From Bog-473 sp963756025 (GTDB lineage: Bacteria; Actinomycetota; Acidimicrobiia; Acidimicrobiales; RAAP-2): a stretch of 64,000 nucleotides of DNA. The position numbers and the translations under genes are program-made. Below the pieces are notes generated by a model, which saw nothing but the letters and a program-made list of their open reading frames with translations, was not told where the DNA came from and did no database searches. Shown one piece after another: positions 7,666 through 15,836 of the stretch (the stretch's first letter is position 1; each line of letters opens with the position of its first letter). The DNA is taken from assembly GCA_963756025.1 (NCBI GenBank), contig CAVWMF010000007.1:682001-746000 (forward strand). Direction: 5' to 3'.

Positions 7666-8514
7666 TCAGCCCGAAAGAGCCTCGAGGGCGACCTGATCGA
7701 GGACGAGGTCGCCGGCCGCAACATTGTCTTCGAGGTGCCCGAGCGACGATGTACCCGGAATGAGGAGGACGGTCGGTGCTTGGTGCAACAACCAGGCCAG
7801 TGCCACCTGGGCCGGCGTCGCTGCGAAGCGCCTGGCCGTGTCCTTCACCGCGGGTGCCCCGAGCACCGGGTTCTCCGGATGAAACGCGGAACCGAGAGGG
7901 AAGAACGGTACGTACGGCACGCCGTCGCCCCGGCAGACATCGAAGAGCGGCTGGTCCGAACGATCAGCGATGCTGTACGCATTCTGGACGCAGGCAACGT
8001 CCGTGCGCCGTCGCGCCATGAGGTAATCCTCAAGACCCACGTTACTGAGACCGATGCCTCCGATGAGGCCTTCGTCTCGCATGGCGATCATCGCCTCGAT
8101 CTGCTCGGCGAACGGCACGTCGGATTCGGGGTGACGGCGCAGGTTCACGACGGGGATCTGGTCGAGATCCAACGACACCAGGTTGGCCTCGACCCCGCCC
8201 CGGAGTTCGTCCGGCCGCTGTGCAGGCAGCCATTCACCTGTCCCGTTGCGGGCGGCACCAACCTTCGAGACGAGGACGAGGTCCTCCGGGTACGGGTGGA
8301 GCGCGGCGTGAATCAGCTCGTTGGCCACGTCCGGGCCGTAGAACTGCGCCGTGTCGATGTGGGTCACCCCCATGTTGACGGCACGGCGGAGGACGGCCAG
8401 GGCCAGATCGCGGTCCTTTGGCGGTCCAAAGACCCCGGGCCCTGGGAGCTGCATGGCTCCGAACCCGACGCGTCCTACCGGGCGGTTGGCCAACATGACT
8501 GTGTCGCTCGACAT
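7666..8514 (-). CDS. Aldo/keto reductase
   Basis: A 282-residue NADPH-dependent oxidoreductase with the AKR (beta/alpha)8 barrel. The order is GFGAMQLPG at the N-terminus, then the catalytic Asp-Tyr in THIDTAQFYGPD (about residues 53-64), the lysine strand LVLVSKVG, IGLSNVG near residue 157, and the C-terminal cofactor-binding stretch LLIPGTSSLGHLEDN. It reduces aldehydes or ketones to alcohols. The substrate is unknown. The start ATG at 8514 lies six bases after TAGGGT, giving a leaderless mRNA. Length is slightly shorter than average for AKRs but complete. Confidence 0.9.
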   Translation of the reverse strand: MSSDTVMLANRPVGRVGFGAMQLPGPGVFGPPKDRDLALAVLRRAVNMGVTHIDTAQFYGPDVANELIHAALHPYPEDLVLVSKVGAARNGTGEWLPAQRPDELRGGVEANLVSLDLDQIPVVNLRRHPESDVPFAEQIEAMIAMRDEGLIGGIGLSNVGLEDYLMARRRTDVACVQNAYSIADRSDQPLFDVCRGDGVPYVPFFPLGSAFHPENPVLGAPAVKDTARRFAATPAQVALAWLLHQAPTVLLIPGTSSLGHLEDNVAAGDLVLDQVALEALSG

Positions 8515-8520
8515 GCATGC

Positions 8521-8526
8521 ACCCTA
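8521..8526 (-). promoter_or_regulatory. -10 box (TAGGGT) of a leaderless promoter for the aldo/keto reductase
   Basis: Minus-strand TAGGGT, then GCATGC (six bases), then the ATG at 8514. No ribosome-binding site is present between them. Confidence 0.6.
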
Positions 8527-8693
8527 CGGCCCGACCTGCGCCCCTGACCCGCCAGCGGCGTCCGCTCCCACGCCCCCGGGTCCCCGGGTCCCCGGGACCG
8601 AACGCGCCCAGTAGCTGGTCGTTCGGGTCGTCGCGCGCCTGTTCGGACCCGGGAATCGCCGGAAATGTCACAAGGCTGGGCCAGAATGGCCGG

Positions 8694-9329
8694 GTGAGCC
8701 TCTTCGACGCATTCGAACCCACCGCCCGCGGCGACGACGTGGTCGCATCTCCCGAACCATCGCCGGTGGAACGCCCCGCGAGCGAGGAAACTCCGGCGCC
8801 AGCTGCGCCGACGCTTCCGTCGGGTTGGCCCGACGTCGAGGTGCGGATCAGCACCCGCCGGCGCAAGACCTCCGAAGCCCGTTGGGTCGGCGGCCGGATC
8901 GTCGTTTCGGTACCCGCCCATCTGTCGCAGGAGGCCCGGGAAAAGACAATTGCCTGGCTCGTCGACCGCCTGGTGGCCAAGCATCCGATGCGCAGTGCGA
9001 TCGGCGATGACGAGCTCATGACCCGGGCCCTCGCGTTAGCCGAGCGTTACCGAATCGGGGCCCGCCCGGCCTCGGTACGGTGGGTCACCAATCAATCGGC
9101 ACGGTGGGGATCCTGCTCCTTCCACTCCCGGGAGATTCGTCTTTCTCACCGGCTGCGCGCCGCCCCCGAATGGGTGCTCGACGCCGTACTGGTCCACGAG
9201 TTGGCGCACCTTGTCCATCCGAATCACTCCCCTGCGTTCCACCAACTCGCAAATGGCTACCGGCGTCACCACGAGGCCGGGATCTTTCTGGCCGGCTACG
9301 GGTTGGGGCTGGCCGCGCCAAAGGATTAG
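8694..9329 (+). CDS. YgjP/WLM-like DUF45 metallopeptidase
   Basis: A 211-residue protein with an acidic Pro/Ala-rich N-terminal tail (about 50 residues) and a DUF45 zinc-peptidase domain. The metal site is VHELAHLVHPNHSPAFH, combining the HExxH motif with a third histidine. RWGSCS precedes it, a hallmark of the YgjP family. Family members are putative housekeeping metalloproteases, often found near DNA repair genes, and the physiological target is unknown. I start the protein at the GTG at 8694 (VSLFDAFE), six bases after CAGAAT. The longer frame upstream has unlike composition. The gene contains a rare TTA leucine codon at 9036. Confidence 0.88.
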   Translation: MSLFDAFEPTARGDDVVASPEPSPVERPASEETPAPAAPTLPSGWPDVEVRISTRRRKTSEARWVGGRIVVSVPAHLSQEAREKTIAWLVDRLVAKHPMRSAIGDDELMTRALALAERYRIGARPASVRWVTNQSARWGSCSFHSREIRLSHRLRAAPEWVLDAVLVHELAHLVHPNHSPAFHQLANGYRRHHEAGIFLAGYGLGLAAPKD

Positions 9330-9359
9330 TCACCCTCTCGGCACGTCGCCGTTGGCGAA

Positions 9360-10541
9360 TCACCGTCCTTGTCGTGACGCGGGCTGAGCGGCCAGCATCC
9401 GGCCGAGGCGACGCAGACTTTCGTTCGCTCCGCCGAGGGTCAGTTCGATGTGCTCCGTCAAGAGAAAGAAGCGGTGCAACGGGTAGTCGCGGTCCACGCT
9501 GACCCCACCGTGCAAATGTGCGGCCGCATGCACGACGCGCTGTCCTCCCTCGGCGGACCAGTACTTGGCCACAGCTACGTCAGCGGACGCCGGTAGGCCG
9601 GCTGAAAGGCGAGACGCCGCCTGCCATGCCGTCAGACGGATTCCTTCGGTATCGATAAAGGCATCCGCGGCACGCTGTCCGACCGCCTGGAACGTTGCGA
9701 TGGGCCTTTCGAACTGCATCCTCGTCTTTGTGAACTCGGCGGTGAGTGCGAGCGCCGTGGCGCAGACGCCGGCCTCCATGATGCACAGCGCGGCCGTCGC
9801 GAATTCGGTGATGGAGGTGATAAGGGCGGCACCGTCGGCATCGACTCCGCCCACAAGTCGATCTGAAGCGACGACGACGCCGTTCAACTCGATCAACGCC
9901 TCGGCTCGACCCGAGGTCGTCATCTGTCGCTGCATGACCAGACCATCGGCGCCGGCATCGACGATGAACACGCCGCTTCGCTCCGCCGAGCCGTCGGGTC
10001 CTGTGCGCGTCGCGGGAATGAGGATGGCGTCGGCCACCAGCGCCGCGGGGACACAGGCCTTGGTCCCGTTCAGTACCCACGTATCGCCGGCCCGCGCGGT
10101 GGCCGTCGTGGCAGGGCTGGTGCCGCCGGGAAGGACTATCCCGCCCACCAACTCCGCCATGGCCGCGGTGAGAATGACGTCGCCGTTGATCACCCCGGGC
10201 AGCCAGGTCTGCCGCTGCACCGAGGTGCCGAATTGCACAATGGGCGCGGCGGCGTAGACCATCGTCTCGATCACCGGAACGTAGGCCGCGGTGCGTCCTG
10301 CTGCTTCGATCACGAGGCAGGCGGCAACGAAATCGAGACCGCCTCCGCCGACGTCCTCACCGAGGTGGACGCCGAGAAGGCCGGCTCCCGCCAACTCCTT
10401 CCAGAGGGCGCGGTCGATGGGGCCCTCTTCGCCGGCTGTTCGCTCGATCTCCTTGAGGCGTTCATGGGTGGAGCGCTCGCTGAAAATCCGATCGGCCAAC
10501 GCCCTGACAGCATCCTGTACTTCGCTGTAACTGAAATCCAT
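9360..10541 (-). CDS. Acyl-CoA dehydrogenase, FadE27-like subunit
   Basis: A 393-residue acyl-CoA dehydrogenase. It starts MDFSYSE, has the middle beta-domain GDTWVLNGTKACVPAALVAD and the C-terminal helical domain with TRMQFERPIATFQAVGQRAAD and HLHGGVSVDRDYPLHR. The overall pattern resembles mycobacterial FadE27, the smaller partner in the ChsE-type heterotetramers that oxidise cholesterol side-chain CoA esters. Such partners often lack a complete FAD site. An AAAGGAG ribosome-binding site precedes the ATG. The gene follows the FadE26-like gene by about 60 bases in one operon, which supports a heteromeric enzyme. Substrate assignment is by resemblance only. Confidence 0.85.
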   Translation of the reverse strand: MDFSYSEVQDAVRALADRIFSERSTHERLKEIERTAGEEGPIDRALWKELAGAGLLGVHLGEDVGGGGLDFVAACLVIEAAGRTAAYVPVIETMVYAAAPIVQFGTSVQRQTWLPGVINGDVILTAAMAELVGGIVLPGGTSPATTATARAGDTWVLNGTKACVPAALVADAILIPATRTGPDGSAERSGVFIVDAGADGLVMQRQMTTSGRAEALIELNGVVVASDRLVGGVDADGAALITSITEFATAALCIMEAGVCATALALTAEFTKTRMQFERPIATFQAVGQRAADAFIDTEGIRLTAWQAASRLSAGLPASADVAVAKYWSAEGGQRVVHAAAHLHGGVSVDRDYPLHRFFLLTEHIELTLGGANESLRRLGRMLAAQPASRQGR

Positions 10542-10600
10542 GGGGGTGTGCTCCTTTGTGGAGGCGACGCGTTGCGGGGTCTCAGCGCGTCGTGGAGGGC

Positions 10601-11773
10601 TCAGCGCGACCGCGGCAGGCCGAGACCGAAGACGGCAATCAGATCTCGTTGAACCTCGTTGGTGCCGCCACCGAAGGTCAAGAGGATCATGTTCTGGGCG
10701 TACGCCTCGAGGCGCCCCCCGAGGAGGGCGGCCGGCGAATCCCGGGTGAGGTACCCGGCTTGCCCGAGGATCTCCATCAAAGAGCGGAAGGACCGGAGGT
10801 ACAGCTCCGTCCCGAAGACCTTGATGGTCGATGCATCAGCGGCGTCCAGTTGCCCCTGCGTGGATTGCCACGCAACCTTCCAGTTCATGAGACGCAGGAA
10901 CTCCAGTTCCGCATAGACCCGGGCCAGGTGTTCCTGCACCCATTCCTGGTCCACGACGCGTCGGCCGTCGGGCAGCTTGGTTGTCTGCGCCCAGGCTCTG
11001 ACGTCGTTCAACACGCGCTCGATGAGGCCCGGTGCGCAGAGGGTGACGCGTTCGTGATTGAGCTGATTCGTGATCAGTTTCCAACCCTCATTCTCGCCAC
11101 CCACGAGCGCAGAGGCCGGAACGCGCACGTCGTCATAGAAGGTGTAGTTGATGTTGTGCTCGCTCATGAGGTCCATGGGCACGACACGGATTCCCGGCGT
11201 GTCCATGGGCACGAGAAACAGTGAGATGCCCTTGTGCTTTGCGACGTTGGGATCCGTACGCGTGGCCAACCATATGTAGTCGGCACCCGCGGCCAAGCTG
11301 GTGTAGATCTTTGCACCGTTGATGACGTACTCCTCGCCGTCACGCACTGCACGCGTTTGCAGGGAGGCGAGGTCGGTGCCTGCGTTCGCCTCGGTGTAGC
11401 CGATACAAAAGTGGATGTCGCCCGCCAGGATCTTCGGAAGGAAGAACTCCTTTTGCTCCTGCGATCCGAAATCCATGATGGTGGGCCCGACCGTGTTGAT
11501 GGTCAGCATCGGCACGGGTGCCCCGCTGCGCATCGATTCGTCGAAGAAAATGAACTGCTCGATGGCCGAGCGATCCTGACCGCCCCACTCTTTGGGCCAT
11601 CCGATGCCCAGCCAACCATCGGAGGCCATTTGCTTCACCACCCGGCGCACGGTCGGCCCGACGCCGGCGGCTTGCGAAAGCTCCACCTCGACCTCGGGCG
11701 TGAGCAGGTTCTCGTAGTAAGCCCGCAACTCACTCTTGAGGGCCTGTTGTTCCTCGGTATAGCCGATTTCCAT
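10601..11773 (-). CDS. Acyl-CoA dehydrogenase, FadE26-like subunit
   Basis: About 390 residues, beginning MEIGYTEEQQALKSELRAYY. It carries the FAD/substrate segment CIGYTEANAGTDLASLQT near residue 130, LNHERVTLCAPG near residue 237 and the C-terminal LTFGGGTNEVQRD. The sequence runs closely parallel to mycobacterial FadE26, the catalytic half of the FadE26/FadE27 enzyme acting on steroid side chains. A GGGAGGG ribosome-binding site sits just before the ATG at 11773. An in-frame start 51 bases upstream is less likely. It is the first gene of a divergent operon opposite a thiolase, with a KstR-like operator between them. Confidence 0.9.
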   Translation of the reverse strand: MEIGYTEEQQALKSELRAYYENLLTPEVEVELSQAAGVGPTVRRVVKQMASDGWLGIGWPKEWGGQDRSAIEQFIFFDESMRSGAPVPMLTINTVGPTIMDFGSQEQKEFFLPKILAGDIHFCIGYTEANAGTDLASLQTRAVRDGEEYVINGAKIYTSLAAGADYIWLATRTDPNVAKHKGISLFLVPMDTPGIRVVPMDLMSEHNINYTFYDDVRVPASALVGGENEGWKLITNQLNHERVTLCAPGLIERVLNDVRAWAQTTKLPDGRRVVDQEWVQEHLARVYAELEFLRLMNWKVAWQSTQGQLDAADASTIKVFGTELYLRSFRSLMEILGQAGYLTRDSPAALLGGRLEAYAQNMILLTFGGGTNEVQRDLIAVFGLGLPRSR

Positions 11774-11856
11774 AGCGTCCCTCCCGAGGCCCGTATCGGT
11801 GTGCCGGCCCCGTGGGCGCCGCACGCCGACCGATGCGCCGCCGATCGAGTGTCCTA

Positions 11857-11870
11857 TAGAACACGTTACA
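11857..11870. promoter_or_regulatory. KstR-like operator palindrome
   Basis: TAGAACACGTTACA fits the mycobacterial KstR consensus TNNAACNNGTTNNA at all eight fixed bases. It lies between the divergent FadE26-like gene (start 11773) and the thiolase gene (start 11985). An overlapping imperfect palindrome GTGTCCTATAGAACAC begins at 11850. KstR is a TetR-family repressor of sterol catabolism relieved by steroid CoA thioesters. The regulator itself is not in this window. Confidence 0.5.
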
Positions 11871-11984
11871 GTCCCGCCTTACCGAACGACCGGGAGGTGT
11901 GCGGGTGGGCGCCTCCATACCACCCGGTAACCTGCTGACGTTCCCGGGTAGGCCCGAGGAAGAGCGAACTGAGGAGCTTTCGCC

Positions 11985-13193
11985 ATGCCTGAAGCAGTCA
12001 TCGTCGCCACCGGTCGTACCCCGATCGGGCGGGCCGTAAAGGGCTCTCTTGTTGAATGCCGCCCCGACGACCTGAGTGCCCTGGTCATCAGGACAGTTCT
12101 GGAAAAGGTCCCGCAACTCCGTCCGAGCGACGTGGAAGACGTGCTCCTCGGTTGCGGACAGCCGGCCGGCGAGGCCGGTTACAACATCGCCAGGGTGGCG
12201 GCGATCCTGGCGGGCCTCGAGAACGTTCCCGGCGTCACGGTCAACCGTTACTGCTCCTCCTCGCTGCAAACGATCCGCATGGCTGCGCACGCCATCCGGG
12301 CCGGCGAAGGTGACGTGTTCGTTGCGGCCGGCGTGGAGACCGTCAGCCGCTACATGAACGGAGCATCGGACATCGGACCGCACAACGCTGCGTTCGCTTC
12401 CGCCGAGGAGCGCACACAGGCCAGGACTCCAGCTGTGACCGAACCCTGGTCGCCCCTAGCCGGAAGCTTGCCCGACGTCTATATCGCCATGGGCCAGACG
12501 GCCGAGAACGTCGCCGAGTTCGAGAACGTGACCAGGGTCGAGATGGACGAGTTTGCCGTGCTCTCACAGACGCGTGCCGTGGCGAACCAGGAGAACGGCT
12601 TCTTCGAGCGAGAGATCATTCCCGTCACCCTGGTCGACGGAACGGTGATTTCCAAGGACGACGGGCCGCGGGCCGGCACCACGCTCGAAGGACTCTCGAA
12701 CCTCAAGCCGGTCTTTCGTGAAGGTGGCACCGTCACGGCCGGCAACGCATGCCCGCTCAACGACGGTGCGGCCGCCGTGATTGTGATGAGCGACGTCAAG
12801 GCCAAGGAACTGGGTATCACGCCCCTGGCCCGGATCGTGGCGAGCGGCGTCACGGGATTGAATCCCGAGATCATGGGACTTGGACCGGTGGATGCCTGCC
12901 GCCAGGTGCTCAAGCGCGCCGGCATGACGATCGACGACATCGACCTGGTCGAGATCAATGAGGCGTTTGCGGCACAGGTGATCCCGTCGGCCAAGCATTT
13001 GGGAATCAGCTGGGACAAGCTGAATGTCAAAGGTGGCGCGATCGCCCTTGGACACCCTTTCGGCCAAACCGGGGCGCGCATCATGACCACGCTTCTCAAT
13101 GCCCTCGAGGATACGGGCAAGACCTACGGGTTGGAGTCCATGTGTGTCGGCGGCGGTCAGGGCATGGCCATGATCGTCGAACGCCTCAGCTAA
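11985..13193 (+). CDS. Acetyl-CoA acetyltransferase (thiolase, FadA family)
   Basis: A 402-residue thiolase that would cleave a 3-ketoacyl-CoA with CoA to release acetyl-CoA. The nucleophile is Cys90 in NRYCSSSLQ, where the usual Gly after Ser-Ser is Ser. EINEAFA and GGAIALGHPFGQTGAR carry the conserved Asn and His. The acid/base cysteine is Cys387 in SMCVGGGQG. GAGGAGC gives a good ribosome-binding site 9 bases before the ATG. It is divergent from the FadE26/27-like operon and shares its control region, so all three enzymes plausibly act in one beta-oxidation route. Confidence 0.92.
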   Translation: MPEAVIVATGRTPIGRAVKGSLVECRPDDLSALVIRTVLEKVPQLRPSDVEDVLLGCGQPAGEAGYNIARVAAILAGLENVPGVTVNRYCSSSLQTIRMAAHAIRAGEGDVFVAAGVETVSRYMNGASDIGPHNAAFASAEERTQARTPAVTEPWSPLAGSLPDVYIAMGQTAENVAEFENVTRVEMDEFAVLSQTRAVANQENGFFEREIIPVTLVDGTVISKDDGPRAGTTLEGLSNLKPVFREGGTVTAGNACPLNDGAAAVIVMSDVKAKELGITPLARIVASGVTGLNPEIMGLGPVDACRQVLKRAGMTIDDIDLVEINEAFAAQVIPSAKHLGISWDKLNVKGGAIALGHPFGQTGARIMTTLLNALEDTGKTYGLESMCVGGGQGMAMIVERLS

Positions 13194-13249
13194 AGCGCCT
13201 CCGCAAGCACGAATGGCCGATTGCAGCGCTCGCAGCGGAGACCGGGACT

Positions 13250-13549
13250 TCAGCCGAGGAGATTCCGCTCTCCGGAGACGTCATAGACGATGACGGTGGC
13301 CGATTTCGGAGCCACGCCACCAGGTGCCGGTGGCGTCTGCCGGGCCCCGACCAGGTGTGCATCGAGCGCCGCTTGGTCGGCCCACCGCTCAAAGAGCACT
13401 ACCCGGCCCGGTTCGATCGGATCCGCTGTCACCGCGTACTCGAGGCAGCCCGCTTCGGCGCGTGCCGCCCGGATGGCGTCCCGGCGTCCCGCCAGGAACT
13501 CCTCACGTTGGTCGGGCTCAACCTCGAATGACCCTCCGACTATGACCAC
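13250..13549 (-). CDS. Antibiotic biosynthesis monooxygenase (ABM) domain protein
   Basis: A 99-residue single-domain protein of the dimeric ferredoxin-like ABM family. Visible signatures are an N-terminal strand VIVGGSFEVEP, the helix REEFLAGRRDAIRAARAEAGC, VTADPIEPGRVVLFERWAD and DAHLVG. Such proteins act as small cofactor-free quinol or anthrone oxygenases, haem degraders or simple stress proteins. Start: GTG at 13549 with a strong AAGGAGG six bases before it. The gene is convergent with the thiolase and stands alone. Its specific reaction is unknown. Confidence 0.85.
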   Translation of the reverse strand: MVIVGGSFEVEPDQREEFLAGRRDAIRAARAEAGCLEYAVTADPIEPGRVVLFERWADQAALDAHLVGARQTPPAPGGVAPKSATVIVYDVSGERNLLG

Positions 13550-13752
13550 CTGATCCTCCTTCGGGCACCGGTCCCCTGCAGGACCGCGCCACTCCTCGAT
13601 TGACCATGATTCTCCACGTCACCACGCGGCGATGAAGGCGCGAAAAAGGCCGACGCTGCTTTGTGCTCTGCGGTCGACGCTACCCGGTCCGCGCACCCAG
13701 GCGCTGGGGTAGCGAACGGGGCAGCAGACGGGGGCAGGTCCATATACCGGGG

Positions 13753-14343
13753 TCACGCCGGATCAGTCCGGTCGGGCGGGTCGAGGACCGAGCCGAAGAA
13801 CCACTCCCGGATGGCGAACACGGGGTGGCCCTCGAGCACGGGGGGGCCCTCGAGCACGGGGTGGCCCTCGAGCACGGGGTGGCCCTCGAGCACGAGGAGA
13901 TACGCACGCACCCAGATCACCTCGTTGGCTCCATCGTCGACGGTGACTGCCGGCGCGGGGTCGGGCTGCCCCGGCGTGGGAAGCGCCTTTCGGGTCAGGG
14001 CGAACCCCTGGGCCACGAGGATGCGGCCTATGGGTTCGCTCGTACCCGCCAAGAGATGCCTTGCCTTCTCGGGCAACCGGTCTTGTACGAAGGTTGATTC
14101 CGCGTAGACATACGGCCGGGCACTCGCACCACCCCTGAGCACCGCGATCCGATGGGTCAAGGGGTGGCCGACCGGGACGCCGAACACGTTGTCGGCTTCG
14201 GCCACGATCGGGTCCTGGCGCACGACGTCAGCCACGATCGGCTCCCCGGTGAGCGACTCGAGGATCTGCGTCACCGTGTCGGTGCTCTCCCGCAGCACCC
14301 GCTGCATACGCATCGTGTGCGATGACCGCGGCAGAGGCACCAC
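13753..14343 (-). CDS. Chorismate pyruvate-lyase-like protein with repeat tail
   Basis: About 196 residues resembling the Rv2949c/DUF98 chorismate lyase group, which makes 4-hydroxybenzoate from chorismate. Supporting segments are ESTDTVTQILESLTGEP, RIAVLRGG, YVYAESTFVQDRLP and EPIGRILVAQG. The C-terminal part is unusual. Four copies of VLEG[HP]P, from an 18-base DNA repeat, sit between the last core strand and the terminal REWFFG. This end pattern is common in chorismate lyases. Start: GTG at 14343, six bases after TACGTT, although two adjacent codons (GTG and TTG) could also serve. Function is inferred from resemblance. Confidence 0.65.
   Translation of the reverse strand: MVPLPRSSHTMRMQRVLRESTDTVTQILESLTGEPIVADVVRQDPIVAEADNVFGVPVGHPLTHRIAVLRGGASARPYVYAESTFVQDRLPEKARHLLAGTSEPIGRILVAQGFALTRKALPTPGQPDPAPAVTVDDGANEVIWVRAYLLVLEGHPVLEGHPVLEGPPVLEGHPVFAIREWFFGSVLDPPDRTDPA
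13819..13890 (-). repeat. 18-bp in-frame VNTR, four units
   Basis: Four tandem 18-base units (CACGGGGTGGCCCTCGAG on the plus strand; unit two differs at one base) lie inside the chorismate-lyase-like gene. The unit length is a multiple of three, so copy-number change adds or removes six residues without a frameshift. Confidence 0.9.
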
Positions 14344-14349
14344 CAACAG

Positions 14350-14355
14350 AACGTA
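14350..14355 (-). promoter_or_regulatory. -10 box (TACGTT) of a leaderless promoter for the chorismate-lyase-like gene
   Basis: Minus-strand TACGTT, six bases, then GTG at 14343. The match helps choose this GTG among three adjacent possible starts. Confidence 0.5.
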
Positions 14356-14371
14356 CTGCCGTTTCCCCCGC

Positions 14372-14427
14372 GCCGGCCCGGGGGATTTCGAGTGCCGGCC
14401 CGGGGGAATTCCGAGCGCCGGCCCGGT
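14372..14427. repeat. GCCGGCCCGGGGG tandem repeat between genes
   Basis: Two units of 22 and 23 bases beginning GCCGGCCCGGGGG, plus a shortened third, fill the gap between the SIS gene stop and the promoter of the chorismate-lyase-like gene. The units are self-complementary (GCCGGC and CCCGGG cores) and could fold as a transcription barrier. Confidence 0.75.
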
Positions 14428-15473
14428 CAGCGACCGATCGCCGACTCCACGTCCCTCAGCGCCGGGACCGGACCCGGATCGATCCCCTCGCGACCGGCCA
14501 TGTGCAAGGAAACCAGATCGCCGAAGAGCGCCAAGTCGAAGAAGCGAGCGAGGTCATCGTCTCCCTCGGCCCATACGGGGAGCACGTTCGCCATCACCTC
14601 GTCGGTGGCTTCCACCACCAGATCGAAACGACGGGCCACATGCGGGTGCTCCCCCCCATGGCGGAGCGTGACGAGTGTGAGCACCTGGCGGGTCACGTCC
14701 CCGTGCTGGCCCCAACCGGCGACCTCATTGTGGGAGAGCTCGGGTTGGACGGCGAAGAATGCCGGGGTTTTGGCGTTCTCGTTGATCTGGGTCTTCCAGT
14801 GCCGGGCCGCAACCGCGGCCACCCCGGTCGATCCGTACACGAGCGGAATGGTACGGCCGATATGCCGCGCGACCTCCTCCACCGGACTCGATGCAGAAAG
14901 GAGTGCGTCCCTTCGCCGTTGCAACAACGAGAATGCCGCGTCGAGCGATGGCCTGACGGCGGGAAGGATGCCCACCCGGGAGAGGGTCAGCAGCACGGGG
15001 ACGGCCAGCGAGCCCAGCGCGACGCGAGCGGCCGGAAGATCGGTCGGAACACCGAAGAGCGGGAGATCCGACCCGATCGCCATGCGGGCGAGGGCACCTC
15101 CCCCCGAAACGATCACCAAATGGGCCCCCCGCTCTACCGCTGCGGTGGCGGTGGCGGTGGTCTCTTCCGTGTCCCCGTCGAACGAGAGCGCGAAGGCGAG
15201 TGTGTCCGGGCCGACGAATGAGGGCGGTTCGTAGCCGTTACAGGCGACGATCGGCACGGAGGCATGCGCAGCACCGACGGCCGCCACCAAGTCGGCCGCA
15301 GTCGAACTGGTCCCCATGCCGAAGACCAGGACGGAGCGGATGTCGCCGTGCGCCGGGAGGGCGGCCCGATCGAGAATGTCGGACGCCTGCGCCACTGCGG
15401 AGAGGGCTCGCTCGGGCCCGGACACGGTGGCGTCCCAGATGCCCGCAGTATCGAGATACGCTCCCGCGTTCAC
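14427..15473 (-). CDS. SIS-domain sugar-phosphate isomerase (PGI/PMI-like)
   Basis: A 348-residue protein of the bifunctional phosphoglucose/phosphomannose isomerase type, interconverting fructose 6-phosphate with glucose- or mannose 6-phosphate. The first SIS domain holds VFGMGTSSTAADL and FALSFDGDTEETT, with HLVIVSGGGALA. The second begins at PLVYGSTGVAAVAARHWKTQINENAK and includes ELSHNEVAGW. The pattern matches mycobacterial Rv3256c, which also sits beside manB. The GTG start overlaps the Trm112 stop codon (GTGA), so the two are translationally coupled. It likely feeds mannose 6-phosphate to ManB. Confidence 0.85.
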   Translation of the reverse strand: MNAGAYLDTAGIWDATVSGPERALSAVAQASDILDRAALPAHGDIRSVLVFGMGTSSTAADLVAAVGAAHASVPIVACNGYEPPSFVGPDTLAFALSFDGDTEETTATATAAVERGAHLVIVSGGGALARMAIGSDLPLFGVPTDLPAARVALGSLAVPVLLTLSRVGILPAVRPSLDAAFSLLQRRRDALLSASSPVEEVARHIGRTIPLVYGSTGVAAVAARHWKTQINENAKTPAFFAVQPELSHNEVAGWGQHGDVTRQVLTLVTLRHGGEHPHVARRFDLVVEATDEVMANVLPVWAEGDDDLARFFDLALFGDLVSLHMAGREGIDPGPVPALRDVESAIGR

Positions 15474-15712
15474 CCCGGCGCAGGCCCGGTTGCGCGCACG
15501 CCCTCCTTCTCCGCTTTGGCGGTCAGACGTTCGTGCTCACCATCGGTGACGTCGGACGCCTCGTCGACCAGGAGGACGGGCACCCCGTCGACCACGGGGT
15601 AGCTCTTGTGCAGGCGTGGGTTGTAAAGGACCCCCTCGTCGGGAAACCACAGCAACGGCTCCTTGTCGACAGGGCACGCCAAGACGTCCAACAACAGCGG
15701 ATCAAGCACCAT
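15470..15712 (-). CDS. Trm112-family small zinc-ribbon-like protein
   Basis: An 80-residue protein of the Trm112/UPF0434 family: LLDVLACPVDKEPLLWF, LYNPRLHKSYPVVDGVPVLL. In other organisms these proteins activate methyltransferases. In actinobacteria the gene is found constantly between manB and the SIS isomerase, as here. Only one cysteine is visible in the usual zinc-ribbon place (ACPVDK), so it may not bind zinc. The C-terminal 25 residues are charged and probably flexible. The ATG at 15712 is preceded by GAGGG. Confidence 0.85.
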   Translation of the reverse strand: MVLDPLLLDVLACPVDKEPLLWFPDEGVLYNPRLHKSYPVVDGVPVLLVDEASDVTDGEHERLTAKAEKEGVRATGPAPG

Positions 15713-15836
15713 GGTCCCTCACCTTCAGTCCGTCGTTCGCAAGTCCGTCGCTCGCCCGCTCGTCGCTCGCCCGCTTCTCGCTCGCCGACACCGCCCATGC
15801 CGGCATCTCGTTCGCCCGCACCGCCCTCGCCCCCAC
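15713..15836. repeat. Degenerate GTCGCTCGCCCGCT repeats in intergenic gap
   Basis: The 124-base gap between manB and the Trm112 gene consists largely of imperfect copies of a CGCTCGCCCG-type unit. No gene, hairpin with T run or promoter box is convincing here. Confidence 0.5.

Noticed and set aside
13819..13890. CRISPR-like array
   Set aside because: Units are contiguous without spacers and lie in frame inside a gene.
14372..14427. Insertion-sequence end or attachment site
   Set aside because: No transposase, no target duplication; simple GC-rich tandem repeat.
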